A stretch of DNA of 64,000 nucleotides from Kordia sp965283645 (GTDB lineage: Bacteria; Bacteroidota; Bacteroidia; Flavobacteriales; Flavobacteriaceae). A program made the translations under genes and the position numbers. Below, one piece after another: positions 7,409 through 16,991 of this stretch. The DNA is taken from the NCBI RefSeq assembly GCF_965283645.1, contig NZ_CBDIPG010000001.1:3658001-3722000 (forward strand). The letters run 5' to 3'. The notes beneath the pieces are model-generated. The model saw only the letters and a program-made list of their open reading frames with translations, was not told the origin of the DNA and made no database searches. The stretch's first letter is position 1. Each line of letters starts with the position of its first letter.

Positions 7409-9301
7409 CTAGTATAAAATACGAAACTTAATCGTGTTCTCTATCTTTTTCAACGCCGCTGTTACTTTTTTGTTATACTCTTTATCTACATCCACAATTA
7501 CATATCCTACTTTACTATCCGTAGATAAATATTGTCCTGTAATGTTGAGTTCATACTTTGCCAATACTTTGTTGACCTTCGCCATGATTCCTGGAACATT
7601 TTTGTGAATGTGCAAGAAACGGTGTGCATTGTTTTGTCGTGGTAAACGAATATTTGGAAAGTTGACCGCATCAACCGTATTTCCGGAGTTTACATATGCC
7701 ATAATTTTATTCGGAACAAAATCAGCAATATCACGTTGTGCTTCTTCCGTACTTCCACCAACATGTGGCGTTAAAATTACGTTGTTCAATCCTTTAAGTG
7801 GTGTTTCAAAATCGCCGTTAGCTCTTGGCTCCTTTGGGTATACATCTACAGCCGCACCCGCAATTTTTTTACTTTCAATAGCTTCTTTAAGCGCTTCAAT
7901 ATTTACGACAAAACCTCTTGATAAGTTAACCAAAATAGCGCCGTCTTTCATTTGATCAAATTGTGCTTTTCCAAAGAAATCTCTGTTTGCGCTATTGTCA
8001 TCAACATGTAATGAAACCACATCTGAAAGTGCCAATAACTCGTCTAAAGATTTACATTTTTGTGCGTTTCCAAGTGCCAAACGATCTTCAATATCGTAGT
8101 AATGAACCAGCATTCCCATCGCTTCCGCCAGCACTGATAATTGTTTTCCGATATTTCCATATCCAACAATTCCGAGTTTCTTTCCACGAACTTCGCGTGA
8201 GCCTTTTGCCGTTTTGTTCCATTGTCCGTTGTGCAATTCGGTACTTCTAGGAAATACACTTCGCATCAACATTATAATTTCTCCAATTGCCAATTCAACC
8301 ACCGAACGTGTATTACTGTACGGCGCGTTAAAGACCGCAATTCCGTTTTCCTTACACGTTTCCAAATCAATTTGCTTGGTTCCGATACAGAAAGCACCAA
8401 CGACTAATAATTTTTTAGCGGCGGCAATTACTTTGGGTGTTACTTGTGTTTTGGAACGAATTCCTAATACGTGAATGTCTTTTATTTTTTCGATTAAATC
8501 GTCTTCAGACAAACTATGCGATAATATTTCTACACTAAAACCATCATCAGCCAAACGATCAAACGCGTCTGAGTGAATGTTTTCTAGTAATAGTATTTTG
8601 ATTCTATTTTTTGGGTAGGATATGTTTCTTGGTAAATCATTTACAAATAAAAACTCATCCAAATTTGGAGTTACATGATCAGCTTTTTTTACCGCTTTGT
8701 CACGTGCTACATTTTCCGTGAACGCAAAGAACTTGTCTGCAACGCCAGCTTCACGCATCACATAATCGCTGTAACCATCACCAATAACTTGAATTTCTCC
8801 ATCAAGATTTATGTCTTTTAAACACTGAATTTTTCCATTATGTTGTGATAATACATTGTCAGCGTCAAATCCGATAATATGACCTTCATCATCAAAAGTA
8901 AATGTATTTGCATACACACGATCAGATGGAATGTTATAATCTTTCACGATTGGATCGATAAATTCTTTAAATCCACATGAAATTACATAAATGTCATCTG
9001 AAAAGTCTTCAAAAAACTCTTTATTGCTTTCAATTGAAGATGATACTTGTTGACGTAATTTCTGTATCAATTCATCCAAGTTTGACTTGTGCGCGTTTAA
9101 TAATTTAATACGTTGCTCTAAGGATTCTGTAAAGGAAATTTCACCATCAATTCCGAGGTTGGTAATTTCTTGAATTTCTTTAATAATTTCGTCTTTCTTC
9201 GGATTATTAGCCAAGGTAATTTCGGCTAAAACATCGAGTGCTTCTACACTTGTAAGTGTACTATCGAAATCGAATACGTAATTTTTTTGAGCGATTTTCA
9301 T
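7409..9301 (-). CDS. serA: Phosphoserine phosphatase-like / D-3-phosphoglycerate dehydrogenase fusion
   Basis: A 630-residue fusion covering two steps of serine synthesis. Residues 1 to about 220 are a HAD phosphatase of the SerB type: nucleophile motif DFDST (11-15), VISCG with the motif II serine, and IGDGYSDYVM as motif IV. From about residue 233 to 545 comes the SerA dehydrogenase, with the Rossmann motif GIVGYGNIGK, LVNLSRGFVV and the catalytic-histidine motif TPHVGGSTEEAQ. A C-terminal ACT domain (about 555-630), expected to bind serine, completes it. The start is the ATG at 9301. SerA converts 3-phosphoglycerate to phosphohydroxypyruvate; whether the HAD half really dephosphorylates phosphoserine is inference. 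No serC is in the window. Confidence 0.92.
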   Translation of the reverse strand: MKIAQKNYVFDFDSTLTSVEALDVLAEITLANNPKKDEIIKEIQEITNLGIDGEISFTESLEQRIKLLNAHKSNLDELIQKLRQQVSSSIESNKEFFEDFSDDIYVISCGFKEFIDPIVKDYNIPSDRVYANTFTFDDEGHIIGFDADNVLSQHNGKIQCLKDINLDGEIQVIGDGYSDYVMREAGVADKFFAFTENVARDKAVKKADHVTPNLDEFLFVNDLPRNISYPKNRIKILLLENIHSDAFDRLADDGFSVEILSHSLSEDDLIEKIKDIHVLGIRSKTQVTPKVIAAAKKLLVVGAFCIGTKQIDLETCKENGIAVFNAPYSNTRSVVELAIGEIIMLMRSVFPRSTELHNGQWNKTAKGSREVRGKKLGIVGYGNIGKQLSVLAEAMGMLVHYYDIEDRLALGNAQKCKSLDELLALSDVVSLHVDDNSANRDFFGKAQFDQMKDGAILVNLSRGFVVNIEALKEAIESKKIAGAAVDVYPKEPRANGDFETPLKGLNNVILTPHVGGSTEEAQRDIADFVPNKIMAYVNSGNTVDAVNFPNIRLPRQNNAHRFLHIHKNVPGIMAKVNKVLAKYELNITGQYLSTDSKVGYVIVDVDKEYNKKVTAALKKIENTIKFRILY

Positions 9302-9587
9302 GATCTGTTAAAATAAGCGGTAAAAATATTAAAATCATTTCACAGGAACGATGCTTTGTGCAATATTCAATTAACATTTCTAATAGTTTTGTTGATAAGA
9401 AGGTATTATGCTTTCAGATTGAAAGAAAACCTTTTATTTTAGTTCGTTTTTAGTTTTGTAGGATGTTGCCTTATATCAAAAATAGTTATGATAGATTGTG
9501 AATGCTATACAGCTTTTTAGAAAGCTAAAAAATCGTCAAGCTGAACTTAATTCGGTTTCTCGTCACAATTGAAAATAGTTTGATGAG

Positions 9588-9608
9588 ATTCTGGATCGAG
9601 TCCAGAAT
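9588..9608. repeat. Short palindromic intergenic element
   Basis: A perfect 8-bp inverted repeat, ATTCTGGA and TCCAGAAT, around the loop TCGAG. It lies in the 374-bp gap between leuB and serA (9302-9675) and is followed by ATGACGCTTC. It resembles the other GATTCTGG/ATTCCTG elements at 42662, 46842 and 46986. Apart from this element and the hairpin at 9631, I see nothing in the gap. Confidence 0.6.
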
Positions 9609-9630
9609 GACGCTTCAAGAAGCTCAAAAT

Positions 9631-9659
9631 ATTCCCTTTCGGGCAAATCGAAAGGGAAT
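9631..9659 (-). terminator. Hairpin downstream of leuB
   Basis: An 11-bp perfect stem (ATTCCCTTTCG, 9631-9641, with CGAAAGGGAAT, 9649-9659) and a 7-nt loop lie 16 bp beyond the leuB stop codon. The following T-run on the minus strand is weak (ATTTTG). Position makes it the likely end of the leu operon. Confidence 0.65.
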
Positions 9660-9675
9660 GAGAGCACTCTAATTA

Positions 9676-10791
9676 CTAAATTATGGTAGATTGACCAACT
9701 TTTATGTTTCCTGAGTTGATATGTAAAGCTCCTATGTCTGCGATAAATTCTTCAATAAAAGTTCCTACGTTTTCTGTAGAATAACCGCCATTTGCATTTA
9801 AATCCGGTGTGCAAATTTCTAAATCAATTGCACGTTCTACGGCATTTCTAACCGTTTCTGCTTCGTCTGCTAATCCAAAATGATCCAACAACATAGCCGC
9901 GGATAGGATGGAAGCAATTGGGTTGGCAATGCCTTTTCCTGTTGCTTGTGGATACGAACCATGAATAGGCTCAAATAATGCATATTTGTTACCAATAGAA
10001 GCCGAAGCCAATAATCCAATTGATCCGCCTATGACACTGGCTTCATCAGAAATGATATCACCAAACATGTTTTCGGTTAAAATCACATCAAACTGACTTG
10101 GATTGAGCACCATTTGCATGGCGGCGTTGTCTACAAATAAAAAATCTAATTCAACAGCTGGATAGTGTGAAGCCATTGCAGTAACTACTTTTCGCCACAA
10201 ACGAGATGTTTCTAACACATTGGCTTTGTCAACCAGTGTTAGTTTATTGTTTCTGCCTTGTGCCGCTTTGAATGCTAAATGTGCTACACGTTCTATTTCT
10301 TCTTTTGAGTATTCGCATAAGTCGGAAGCACTTGTGCCGTCTTCACTGAGTGTTTTCTTTCCAAAGTAAATTCCGCCAGTTAATTCGCGATAAATAACAA
10401 CATCCGTATTTCTTATAATTTCTTCTTTTAATGGAGATTTCTCCAATAAGGTGTCATATGCTTTTACAGGGCGAATGTTTGCATACAGTCCTAATGCTTT
10501 TCGCAACGCCAATAACCCTTGTTCGGGACGTACTTTTGCCGAAGGATTGTTGTCGTATTTCGGATCGCCAATAGCGCCAAATAATACCGCATCTGCATCC
10601 AAACACAAGTCTAATGTTTTTTCGGGTAATGGATTTCCTGTTTCGTCAATAGCAACAGCACCAACTAACGCATCTTCAAATGTGAAGTTGTGTTGATACT
10701 TTTCGGCTACAGCCGTTAATATTTTTATAGCTTGATGTGTAACTTCAGGTCCAATTCCATCACCTGAAAGTACTGCAATGTGTAAGTTCAT
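9676..10791 (-). CDS. leuB: 3-isopropylmalate dehydrogenase
   Basis: NAD-dependent oxidative decarboxylase of leucine synthesis, converting 3-isopropylmalate to 2-oxoisocaproate. The 371-residue length is normal. Family features are LSGDGIGPEV at the N-terminus, the substrate-binding arginines around VRPEQGLLALRKALGLYANIRP, and YRELTGGIYFG. VDNAAMQMV and ENMFGDIISDE carry the metal-binding aspartates, and EPIHGSYPQATGKGIANP is the cofactor loop. It is the last gene of the operon, 2 bp after leuD. Confidence 0.96.
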   Translation of the reverse strand: MNLHIAVLSGDGIGPEVTHQAIKILTAVAEKYQHNFTFEDALVGAVAIDETGNPLPEKTLDLCLDADAVLFGAIGDPKYDNNPSAKVRPEQGLLALRKALGLYANIRPVKAYDTLLEKSPLKEEIIRNTDVVIYRELTGGIYFGKKTLSEDGTSASDLCEYSKEEIERVAHLAFKAAQGRNNKLTLVDKANVLETSRLWRKVVTAMASHYPAVELDFLFVDNAAMQMVLNPSQFDVILTENMFGDIISDEASVIGGSIGLLASASIGNKYALFEPIHGSYPQATGKGIANPIASILSAAMLLDHFGLADEAETVRNAVERAIDLEICTPDLNANGGYSTENVGTFIEEFIADIGALHINSGNIKVGQSTII

Positions 10792-10793
10792 AG

Positions 10794-11381
10794 TTAAAAT
10801 ATGTGTTGTTGTTCAAACGCTTCAATTTTGTCAAGATTACTGACTAAAAAGTCAATATCATCGTATCCTTTTAAGAGACACATTTTTTTGTACGGATCAA
10901 TGTCGAATGTTGTGTTAAGATCATTCCCAACTGAAAGTGTTTGTGCTTCTAAATTGATTTCTATTTGCGTTGTTGGATCGTTTTGTATGGTTTGTAATAG
11001 TGTTTTTAAAAATGTTGGCGCTACCTGAATTGGCAACACATGATTGTTTAGGGCGTTTCCTTTGAAAATGTCTGCATAAAAGCTGGAAACAATTACGTTA
11101 AATCCAAAGTCTTTTAATGCCCAAGCGGCGTGTTCTCTACTGGAACCACAACCAAAATTATGTCCTGCAACTAAGATAGAACCTGCATATTTGTTTTGAT
11201 TCAATACAAAATCAGGATTTGCATTTCCATCTTTTTGAAAACGCCAATCTCTGAATAAATTTTCACCGAAACCAGCGCGATTTGTTGCTTTTAAAAAACG
11301 TGCAGGAATAATTTGATCTGTATCTATATTTTCTACAGCTAACGGATATGCCGTAGATGTAAATGTGTTAAATGTGCTCAT
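10794..11381 (-). CDS. leuD: 3-isopropylmalate dehydratase, small subunit
   Basis: The swivelling-domain subunit of isopropylmalate isomerase, which works with LeuC to convert 2- to 3-isopropylmalate. The 195 residues carry the family motifs NIDTDQIIPARFLK near the N-terminus and VAGHNFGCGSSREHAAWAL, which holds the substrate-binding serine and arginine. It starts 10 bp after leuC ends and is followed by leuB after 2 bp, so translation of the three is probably coupled. Confidence 0.95.
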   Translation of the reverse strand: MSTFNTFTSTAYPLAVENIDTDQIIPARFLKATNRAGFGENLFRDWRFQKDGNANPDFVLNQNKYAGSILVAGHNFGCGSSREHAAWALKDFGFNVIVSSFYADIFKGNALNNHVLPIQVAPTFLKTLLQTIQNDPTTQIEINLEAQTLSVGNDLNTTFDIDPYKKMCLLKGYDDIDFLVSNLDKIEAFEQQHIF

Positions 11382-11391
11382 ACGCTAAATT

Positions 11392-12783
11392 TTATGCTTC
11401 TTCCAAAACTGGAATGGTTACATCTACAATTTCTCCAGCAATTGCAGTTGCTGCCGCTACTAACGGACTTGCTAATAAGGTACGTGCGCCTTGTCCTTGT
11501 CTGCCTTCAAAGTTTCGGTTTGAAGTAGAAACGCAATATTCGCCATCAGGAATTTTATCGTCGTTCATGGCTAAACATGCCGAACATCCTGGTTGACGTA
11601 GTTTGAAACCTGCCGCTTCAAATACTTTGTCTAACCCTTCTTCTTGAATTTGTTTTACTACCAATTGCGAACCTGGCACGAGCCAAGCATTGATGTTTGA
11701 TGCTTTTTGTTTTCCTTTTACATAGTTTGCGGCAACTCTAAAATCTTCAATTCGTGAGTTGGTACAACTTCCAATAAAGACATAGTTTACTTTTTGTCCA
11801 ACTAAAGATGCACCTTTTTGGAAATTCATGTAGTGTAATGATTTCTCCAAATTGATATCTTTTGCTTCAGGAATGTTGTCTGTTAATTTCATTCCCATAC
11901 CTGGATTGGTTCCGAACGTAATCATTGGTGTAATGTCGGAAGCATCAAATGTATATTCTGTGTCAAATTCTGCGGAAGCATCTGTTTTCAATGTTTTCCA
12001 ATAGGCAACTTTCGCATCAAAATCTGCACCTTTTGGCGCAAACTTTTTATCTTTTACATAGTTGAATGTTGTTTCGTCTGGTGCAATCATTCCGCCACGT
12101 GCGCCCATTTCAATACTCATGTTACAAACCGTCATGCGTCCTTCCATGGACATGTTTTCAAATACATCACCAGCAAATTCTATAAAATGCTCAGTTCCGC
12201 TATCGGTTCCAAGTTTTGAAATGATATAGAGAATTACATCTTTTGGCAATACATTTTCATGTAAATTACCATTGACAGTAACTCGCATCTTTTTTGGTTT
12301 TTTTAGTAATAGTGATTGACTTGCAAATACTTGTGCTACTTGACTTGTTCCGATTCCGAAAGCAATTGCGCCAAAAGCTCCATGTGTTGAGGTATGACTG
12401 TCGCCACAAACCATGGTCATGCCAGGTTGCGTGATTCCTAATTCGGGCGCCATTACGTGCACAATTCCGTTGTATTTATGACCTAATGCATATAATTCAA
12501 TTCCGTGTTCATCACAGTTTTGTTGTAGTTGTTGTAATTGGTTTCGTGATAATTCGTCTTTTACAGGCAAATGTTGATTTACCGTTGGTGTGTTATGATC
12601 GGCAGTTGCCACAATTTGTTTTGGTCTGAAAACAGGAATATTTCTACTTTTCAATTCATTGAACGCTTGCGGACTCGTTACTTCATGAATTAAATGTTTA
12701 TCTATGTATAAGATTTGTGGACCATTTGGAATGCTGTCTACCACATGTGTATCCCAAACTTTGTCGAATAGTGTTTTTTTCAT
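11392..12783 (-). CDS. leuC: 3-isopropylmalate dehydratase, large subunit
   Basis: The iron-sulfur subunit of isopropylmalate isomerase (463 aa). The three cluster-ligand cysteines are visible in VFIGSCTNSRIEDF and in PGCSACLAMN. Other family motifs are MVCGDSHTSTHGAFGA, TPMITFGTNPGMG and NRNFEGRQGQG. The ATG at 12783 is separated from leuA by 3 bp. The 4Fe-4S cluster is labile in air in characterised homologues. Confidence 0.96.
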   Translation of the reverse strand: MKKTLFDKVWDTHVVDSIPNGPQILYIDKHLIHEVTSPQAFNELKSRNIPVFRPKQIVATADHNTPTVNQHLPVKDELSRNQLQQLQQNCDEHGIELYALGHKYNGIVHVMAPELGITQPGMTMVCGDSHTSTHGAFGAIAFGIGTSQVAQVFASQSLLLKKPKKMRVTVNGNLHENVLPKDVILYIISKLGTDSGTEHFIEFAGDVFENMSMEGRMTVCNMSIEMGARGGMIAPDETTFNYVKDKKFAPKGADFDAKVAYWKTLKTDASAEFDTEYTFDASDITPMITFGTNPGMGMKLTDNIPEAKDINLEKSLHYMNFQKGASLVGQKVNYVFIGSCTNSRIEDFRVAANYVKGKQKASNINAWLVPGSQLVVKQIQEEGLDKVFEAAGFKLRQPGCSACLAMNDDKIPDGEYCVSTSNRNFEGRQGQGARTLLASPLVAAATAIAGEIVDVTIPVLEEA

Positions 12784-12786
12784 AAT

Positions 12787-13959
12787 CTAAGCATACATCC
12801 TTTTAGCAACCAAATTCATTTTTATGATCTGATGAATATCGGTATCTGTGACTTCTTTGTTTTTGTCGGCAAAATTTAAAAAGTCAATATATATTTTGTC
12901 TAATTCTATCTTCGTTAAATCGTAGCCTACATTTTTTGCTCTGTACGCCAATGCAGCTCTTCCGCTACGCGCTGTTAATACAATAGAAGAAGTTGCAGCG
13001 CCAACATCTTTTGGATTCATAATTTCGTAGGTTTCTCTATTTTTGATCACACCATCTTGATGAATTCCAGAACTGTGTGCAAATGCATTTGCACCAACAA
13101 TTGCTTTGTTTGGCTGTACAGGCATTCCCATTGTGTCAGAAACCAATTGACTTATACTTGTCAACATTTTGGAGTTGATGTTTGTGTTTAATTCTAAACT
13201 AGGATGTTGTTTTAAAATCATGGTTACTTCTTCCAAAGATGTGTTTCCTGCACGTTCGCCAATTCCGTTGATGGTACATTCTATTTGTCGTGCACCATTT
13301 AAAACGCCCGCAATTGAATTTGCAGTTGCCAATCCTAAATCGTTATGGCAATGACAAGATAGAATTGCGTTGTCAATTCCAGTAACATTTTCTTTTAAAT
13401 ATTTTATTTTTGCGCCGTATTCGTCAGGCAAACAGTATCCTGTCGTATCAGGAATGTTTAAAACTGTTGCGCCAGCTTTGATGACAGCTTCGCATACGCT
13501 GGCTAAGAATTCGTTGTCACTTCGTCCAGCATCTTCTGCGTAAAATTCTACATCTTCCACAAAAGATTTTGCGTATCTTACGGCGGCGGCGGCACGTTCT
13601 ATAATTTGCTCAGGTGTTGCTTTGAATTTGTATTTCATGTGCGATTCGGAAGTTCCGATACCTGTGTGAATTCGCGGTCTTTTTGCGTATGTTAGTGCTT
13701 CTGCTGCAACTTTGATATCGTTTTCAACGGCTCTAGTGAGTCCGCAAACAGTAGCGTTTTTTACCAGTTTGGCAATTTCTTGAACCGATTGGAAATCTCC
13801 AGGACTCGATACAGGAAATCCAGCTTCAATAACATCAACACCTAAAGTGTCTAGTTGGCCAGCAATTAGCAGCTTTTCAGCAGTGTTTAGCTTACAGCCT
13901 GGAACCTGTTCGCCATCTCTTAATGTGGTATCAAAAATATGGACTCGATTTGAACTCAT
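12787..13959 (-). CDS. leuA: 2-isopropylmalate synthase, short form
   Basis: First enzyme of the leucine branch, condensing acetyl-CoA with 2-oxoisovalerate. The TIM-barrel motifs are present: DTTLRDGEQVPG at the N-terminus with the metal-binding Asp, and HCHNDLGLATANS with the HxH metal ligands. INGIGERAGN and SGIHQDG (linker domain) follow. At 390 residues it ends after the linker and lacks the roughly 120-residue C-terminal domain that binds leucine in the long enzymes. Feedback control by leucine must therefore work differently or be absent. Homocitrate synthase-type relatives have a similar length, but the adjoining leuC, leuD and leuB support leuA. Confidence 0.9.
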   Translation of the reverse strand: MSSNRVHIFDTTLRDGEQVPGCKLNTAEKLLIAGQLDTLGVDVIEAGFPVSSPGDFQSVQEIAKLVKNATVCGLTRAVENDIKVAAEALTYAKRPRIHTGIGTSESHMKYKFKATPEQIIERAAAAVRYAKSFVEDVEFYAEDAGRSDNEFLASVCEAVIKAGATVLNIPDTTGYCLPDEYGAKIKYLKENVTGIDNAILSCHCHNDLGLATANSIAGVLNGARQIECTINGIGERAGNTSLEEVTMILKQHPSLELNTNINSKMLTSISQLVSDTMGMPVQPNKAIVGANAFAHSSGIHQDGVIKNRETYEIMNPKDVGAATSSIVLTARSGRAALAYRAKNVGYDLTKIELDKIYIDFLNFADKNKEVTDTDIHQIIKMNLVAKRMYA

Positions 13960-14117
13960 GTACTAAAATTTTTAGCGTTTATTTCTTTTTATCCATACGA
14001 ATGTATACTTTGTGTTTCCGAAAGTGCATGATCTATTGTTCGATTTTACACTAGCTAAAACCCTAAAAAAGTAATTTAAAATATTGGTTTTCAGTATTTT
14101 AAAAATAAATTTTTACA

Positions 14118-15662
14118 ATGTCAAACCAACAAAAGGAATCATTATTTATTTTGATTAAATCGTTGTCGAAATCTGAGAAACGACAATTTAAACTCTATGT
14201 TGGTCGATTTGAAGGAAATACAAACGCAAAGTTTTTAGCATTGTTTACTTTTTTAGATAAGAGCAATGTATACGATGAGCAAGCTATTTTGAAGAAGAAA
14301 ATTGTTACAAAACAGCAATTATCAAATTTAAAAGCAAATTTGTATAAACAGATTTTAAGAAGTCTTCGCCTAAATCCTGCACAACATAATATTCGTATTA
14401 CCATTAGAGAACAACTCGATTATGCTACTATTTTGTATAATAAAGGCTTGTATTCGCAAAGTTTAAAGTTGTTGGATAAAGCCAAAGTGCTGGCGTTAGA
14501 ACACGAAGAGAAGAATATTGCATACGAAATTGTGGAACTCGAAAAAATTATAGAAACCCAATATATTACCAGAAGTATTTCCACACGAGCAGATGAATTG
14601 TCTGAACAAGCAAAACAATTGAGTATTCAAAATGTATTGACAAGCAAACTTTCGAATTTATCGCTTCAGTTGTACGGTATTTTATTGAAAGTTGGATATG
14701 TAAAGAATGAAAAAGATCATGAAGAAGTAACCACCTATTTTCACAATAGATTGCCAAAGTTAGATTTGAATGAACTCGGATTTAGAGAACGATTATGGTT
14801 GTATAAAGCATATTTATGGCATAGTTTTTTGACGCAAGATTTTTTGTCAAGTTATCGGTACGCCAATAAATGGGTGGATTTGTTTAAGGCATATCCAAAG
14901 ATGATTGAAATAAACCCTGTGTTTTATTTGAAAGGAAATCATTATTTGTTGGAATCGTTGTTTTATATACGACATGAAGTAAAGTTTAAAGAAGTGTTGC
15001 TACAATTGGAACACGATATTGAAAACGATGTCATTCCGCAGAATGATAATACGAGCGTGTTGAGCTTTTTGTATGTGTACATGAATAAACTTAATTACCA
15101 CTTTTTGACAGGAACGTTTAGTGAAGGTTTGTATTTAGTAGAAGAAGTGAATAAACGCATTGCCACTTTTGAGAATCGAATTGATCAACATCACGTGATG
15201 ATTTTTTATTATAAAATTGCTTCGTTGTATTTTGGAACAGGCGATAATAAGAATTGTATTTTGTATTTACAGAAAATCATTACTGATAAATCATTGAAAG
15301 TACGTGAAGATTTGTTGTGCTTTTCTCGAATTTTGAATTTGGTTGCGCATTATGAATTAGGCTTGGATTACCATTTGGAAACACAACTAAAAAGCACATA
15401 TAAGTATTTGTTGAAAATGGACGATTTGCACGAAGTTCAGAAGGAAATGATCAAGTTTTTGAAAAGTTTAGGCGATATTTATCCACATCAAATTAAGAAT
15501 GCTTTTAAAGAATTACACGCTAAGTTGAAACCTTTTGAAGATGATCCGTACGAGCGAAGAGCTTTTTTGTATTTAGATGTGTTGTCGTGGTTGGAAAGTA
15601 ATATTGAGAATAAACCCGTTGCCGAGATTATTCAAGCGAAAGCGAAGAAATTGATACGATAG
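14118..15662 (+). CDS. Hypothetical TPR-like helical protein
   Basis: A 514-residue soluble protein with no signal peptide. It starts with a basic segment (SLSKSEKRQFKLYVG) and then is helical throughout, with degenerate TPR-like units such as ATILYNKGLYSQSLKLLDKAKVLA and KIASLYFGTGDNKNCILYLQKI. Proteins of this length and opening occur widely in flavobacteria, but I know of no characterised function. It is divergent from the leu operon, sharing the 158-bp gap 13960-14117. Confidence 0.8.
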   Translation: MSNQQKESLFILIKSLSKSEKRQFKLYVGRFEGNTNAKFLALFTFLDKSNVYDEQAILKKKIVTKQQLSNLKANLYKQILRSLRLNPAQHNIRITIREQLDYATILYNKGLYSQSLKLLDKAKVLALEHEEKNIAYEIVELEKIIETQYITRSISTRADELSEQAKQLSIQNVLTSKLSNLSLQLYGILLKVGYVKNEKDHEEVTTYFHNRLPKLDLNELGFRERLWLYKAYLWHSFLTQDFLSSYRYANKWVDLFKAYPKMIEINPVFYLKGNHYLLESLFYIRHEVKFKEVLLQLEHDIENDVIPQNDNTSVLSFLYVYMNKLNYHFLTGTFSEGLYLVEEVNKRIATFENRIDQHHVMIFYYKIASLYFGTGDNKNCILYLQKIITDKSLKVREDLLCFSRILNLVAHYELGLDYHLETQLKSTYKYLLKMDDLHEVQKEMIKFLKSLGDIYPHQIKNAFKELHAKLKPFEDDPYERRAFLYLDVLSWLESNIENKPVAEIIQAKAKKLIR

Positions 15663-15678
15663 ATTCGTATCCGTTCTT

Positions 15679-16197
15679 TTAATGTATCCGTTCAGCGATT
15701 AGCTGTAATAAAAAAGTTTCTCGTTCAACAGACATTCCTTTTTTATCATTTGTAGCCATTGTCTTTTTATTGTGTTTTATGGCTTCATGAATGTTAATCC
15801 ATAGCGCTTTCATGCCGTTCTTTTTTTCATAAGACTCCAGATTTGATTTGCCCAATTCTTTATTAATATCGCATGTGTAGCAATACGAAATCATATGCTG
15901 AACGTCATAATCGGGCTTGTACCATGGTCTGTATTCTTCATAAATACCAAAGGGTTTAATGTTTCTAATAGCTGTGGCTCCAGTTTCTTCACTAAGCTCG
16001 CGCATCATTCCTTTGATTTTATCTTCGCCCGAATTTAGGCCTCCACCAGGAAGACTATAATCTTCATATCGTTCTGTGTACATTAGTAAAATACAATCAT
16101 CTTGAATAGCTATACTTCTTGTGGCTAACCTTGTGAAAATAGATTTATTTTCTAGCGTTTTTATTTCAGGATGATAATGAGTTTTTAAATTTTGCAT
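15679..16197 (-). CDS. Nudix hydrolase
   Basis: A 172-residue Nudix protein. The full Nudix box GX5EX7REUXEEXGU is present as GGLNSGEDKIKGMMRELSEETGA (given here in three parts: GGLNSGE, DKIKGMM, RELSEETGA), the Mg-binding, pyrophosphate-cleaving motif. The flanking strands IQDDCILLMYTE and MISYCYTCDIN are typical of the fold. The substrate cannot be inferred from the sequence. It converges with the 514-residue TPR-like gene (16 bp between stops). Confidence 0.9.
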   Translation of the reverse strand: MQNLKTHYHPEIKTLENKSIFTRLATRSIAIQDDCILLMYTERYEDYSLPGGGLNSGEDKIKGMMRELSEETGATAIRNIKPFGIYEEYRPWYKPDYDVQHMISYCYTCDINKELGKSNLESYEKKNGMKALWINIHEAIKHNKKTMATNDKKGMSVERETFLLQLIAERIH

Positions 16198-16257
16198 TTT
16201 GATGAAGTGTACTAAAAGTTCTTAGTGTGAAAGATGCCGAACTAAATTCAGCACATA

Positions 16258-16289
16258 AAAAAGACGATTGAAAACTCAATCGCCTTTTT
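16258..16289 (-). terminator. Terminator of the ferritin gene
   Basis: On the minus strand AAAAAGGCGATTGA pairs with TCAATCGTCTTTTT, with one G-U pair and a 4-nt loop (16272-16275), followed by T residues. It lies directly downstream of the ferritin stop codon. Confidence 0.85.
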
Positions 16290-16311
16290 GTAAGCCTAAA
16301 CTATTATTTTT

Positions 16312-16830
16312 TTATTCTGCTGGACTTGCCGTTGCAGGTTGTACTGTAATTGCTTGCACATCTCTGTCAAACAAATACAAACCACCTTTGTCGTCTCCGA
16401 TTAAGTTGATTTTGTCTAAAATTGTTCGCGCTAACGCTTCTTCTTCAATTTGTTCAGCTACATACCATTGTAAAAAGTTGTGCGTTGCATAATCTTGTTC
16501 TTGCAAACTGATATGAACCAAATCGTTGATACTTTTTGACACTTTTACTTCGTGATCAAATAGTTGTTGAAACATTTCTTTAAGCGAACCGTATTCTAAT
16601 GGTGGCTTTGATAATTCTGAAATCGTAGCATGTCCGCCGCGTTCGTTTATATATTTTACAAATTTTAACATGTGTTGGCGTTCTTCATCGGAATGCATAT
16701 ACATAAATGAAGCTACACCTTCAAAACCTTGAACTTCAGCAAAACTTGCCATGGCCAAATATACTTGTGAAGATTCTGATTCTATTCTGATTTGTGCATT
16801 TAATGCACTTTCCATATTTTTTGATAACAT
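16312..16830 (-). CDS. ftnA: Non-haem ferritin
   Basis: Iron-storage ferritin of 172 residues. Alignment by eye to E. coli FtnA puts the ferroxidase residues at the same numbers: E17, E50, H53, E94, Q127 and E130. All five helices are present (for example SEEE-type DEERQHML in helix B and QIEEEALA in helix D), followed by a short Ala/Pro-rich tail. It should form a 24-subunit shell that oxidises Fe(II) and stores Fe(III). It has its own terminator and a 294-bp upstream gap, so it is probably monocistronic. Confidence 0.95.
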   Translation of the reverse strand: MLSKNMESALNAQIRIESESSQVYLAMASFAEVQGFEGVASFMYMHSDEERQHMLKFVKYINERGGHATISELSKPPLEYGSLKEMFQQLFDHEVKVSKSINDLVHISLQEQDYATHNFLQWYVAEQIEEEALARTILDKINLIGDDKGGLYLFDRDVQAITVQPATASPAE

Positions 16831-16991
16831 AACTCTTTTCTTTTTTTGCGGTTATGTAAAAATACGTATAAACCGTGAGCTTTGCTTGCTTGCGGTATAA
16901 TTTTAATTTATTCTAACTAAAGGGAAAGTGATTGTGTGAGTTTGATATAAATATATTTACATCATATTGATTTTTAATGGTATAATTAAAA

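Noticed and set aside
7608..8474. Several plus-strand open frames of 86-115 codons inside the serA fusion
   Set aside because: All are antisense to conserved SerA motifs and carry no protein-like pattern.
13960..14117. Leucine attenuator or T-box upstream of leuA
   Set aside because: No Leu-rich small frame, T-box sequence or terminator/antiterminator pair could be seen in the 158 bp.
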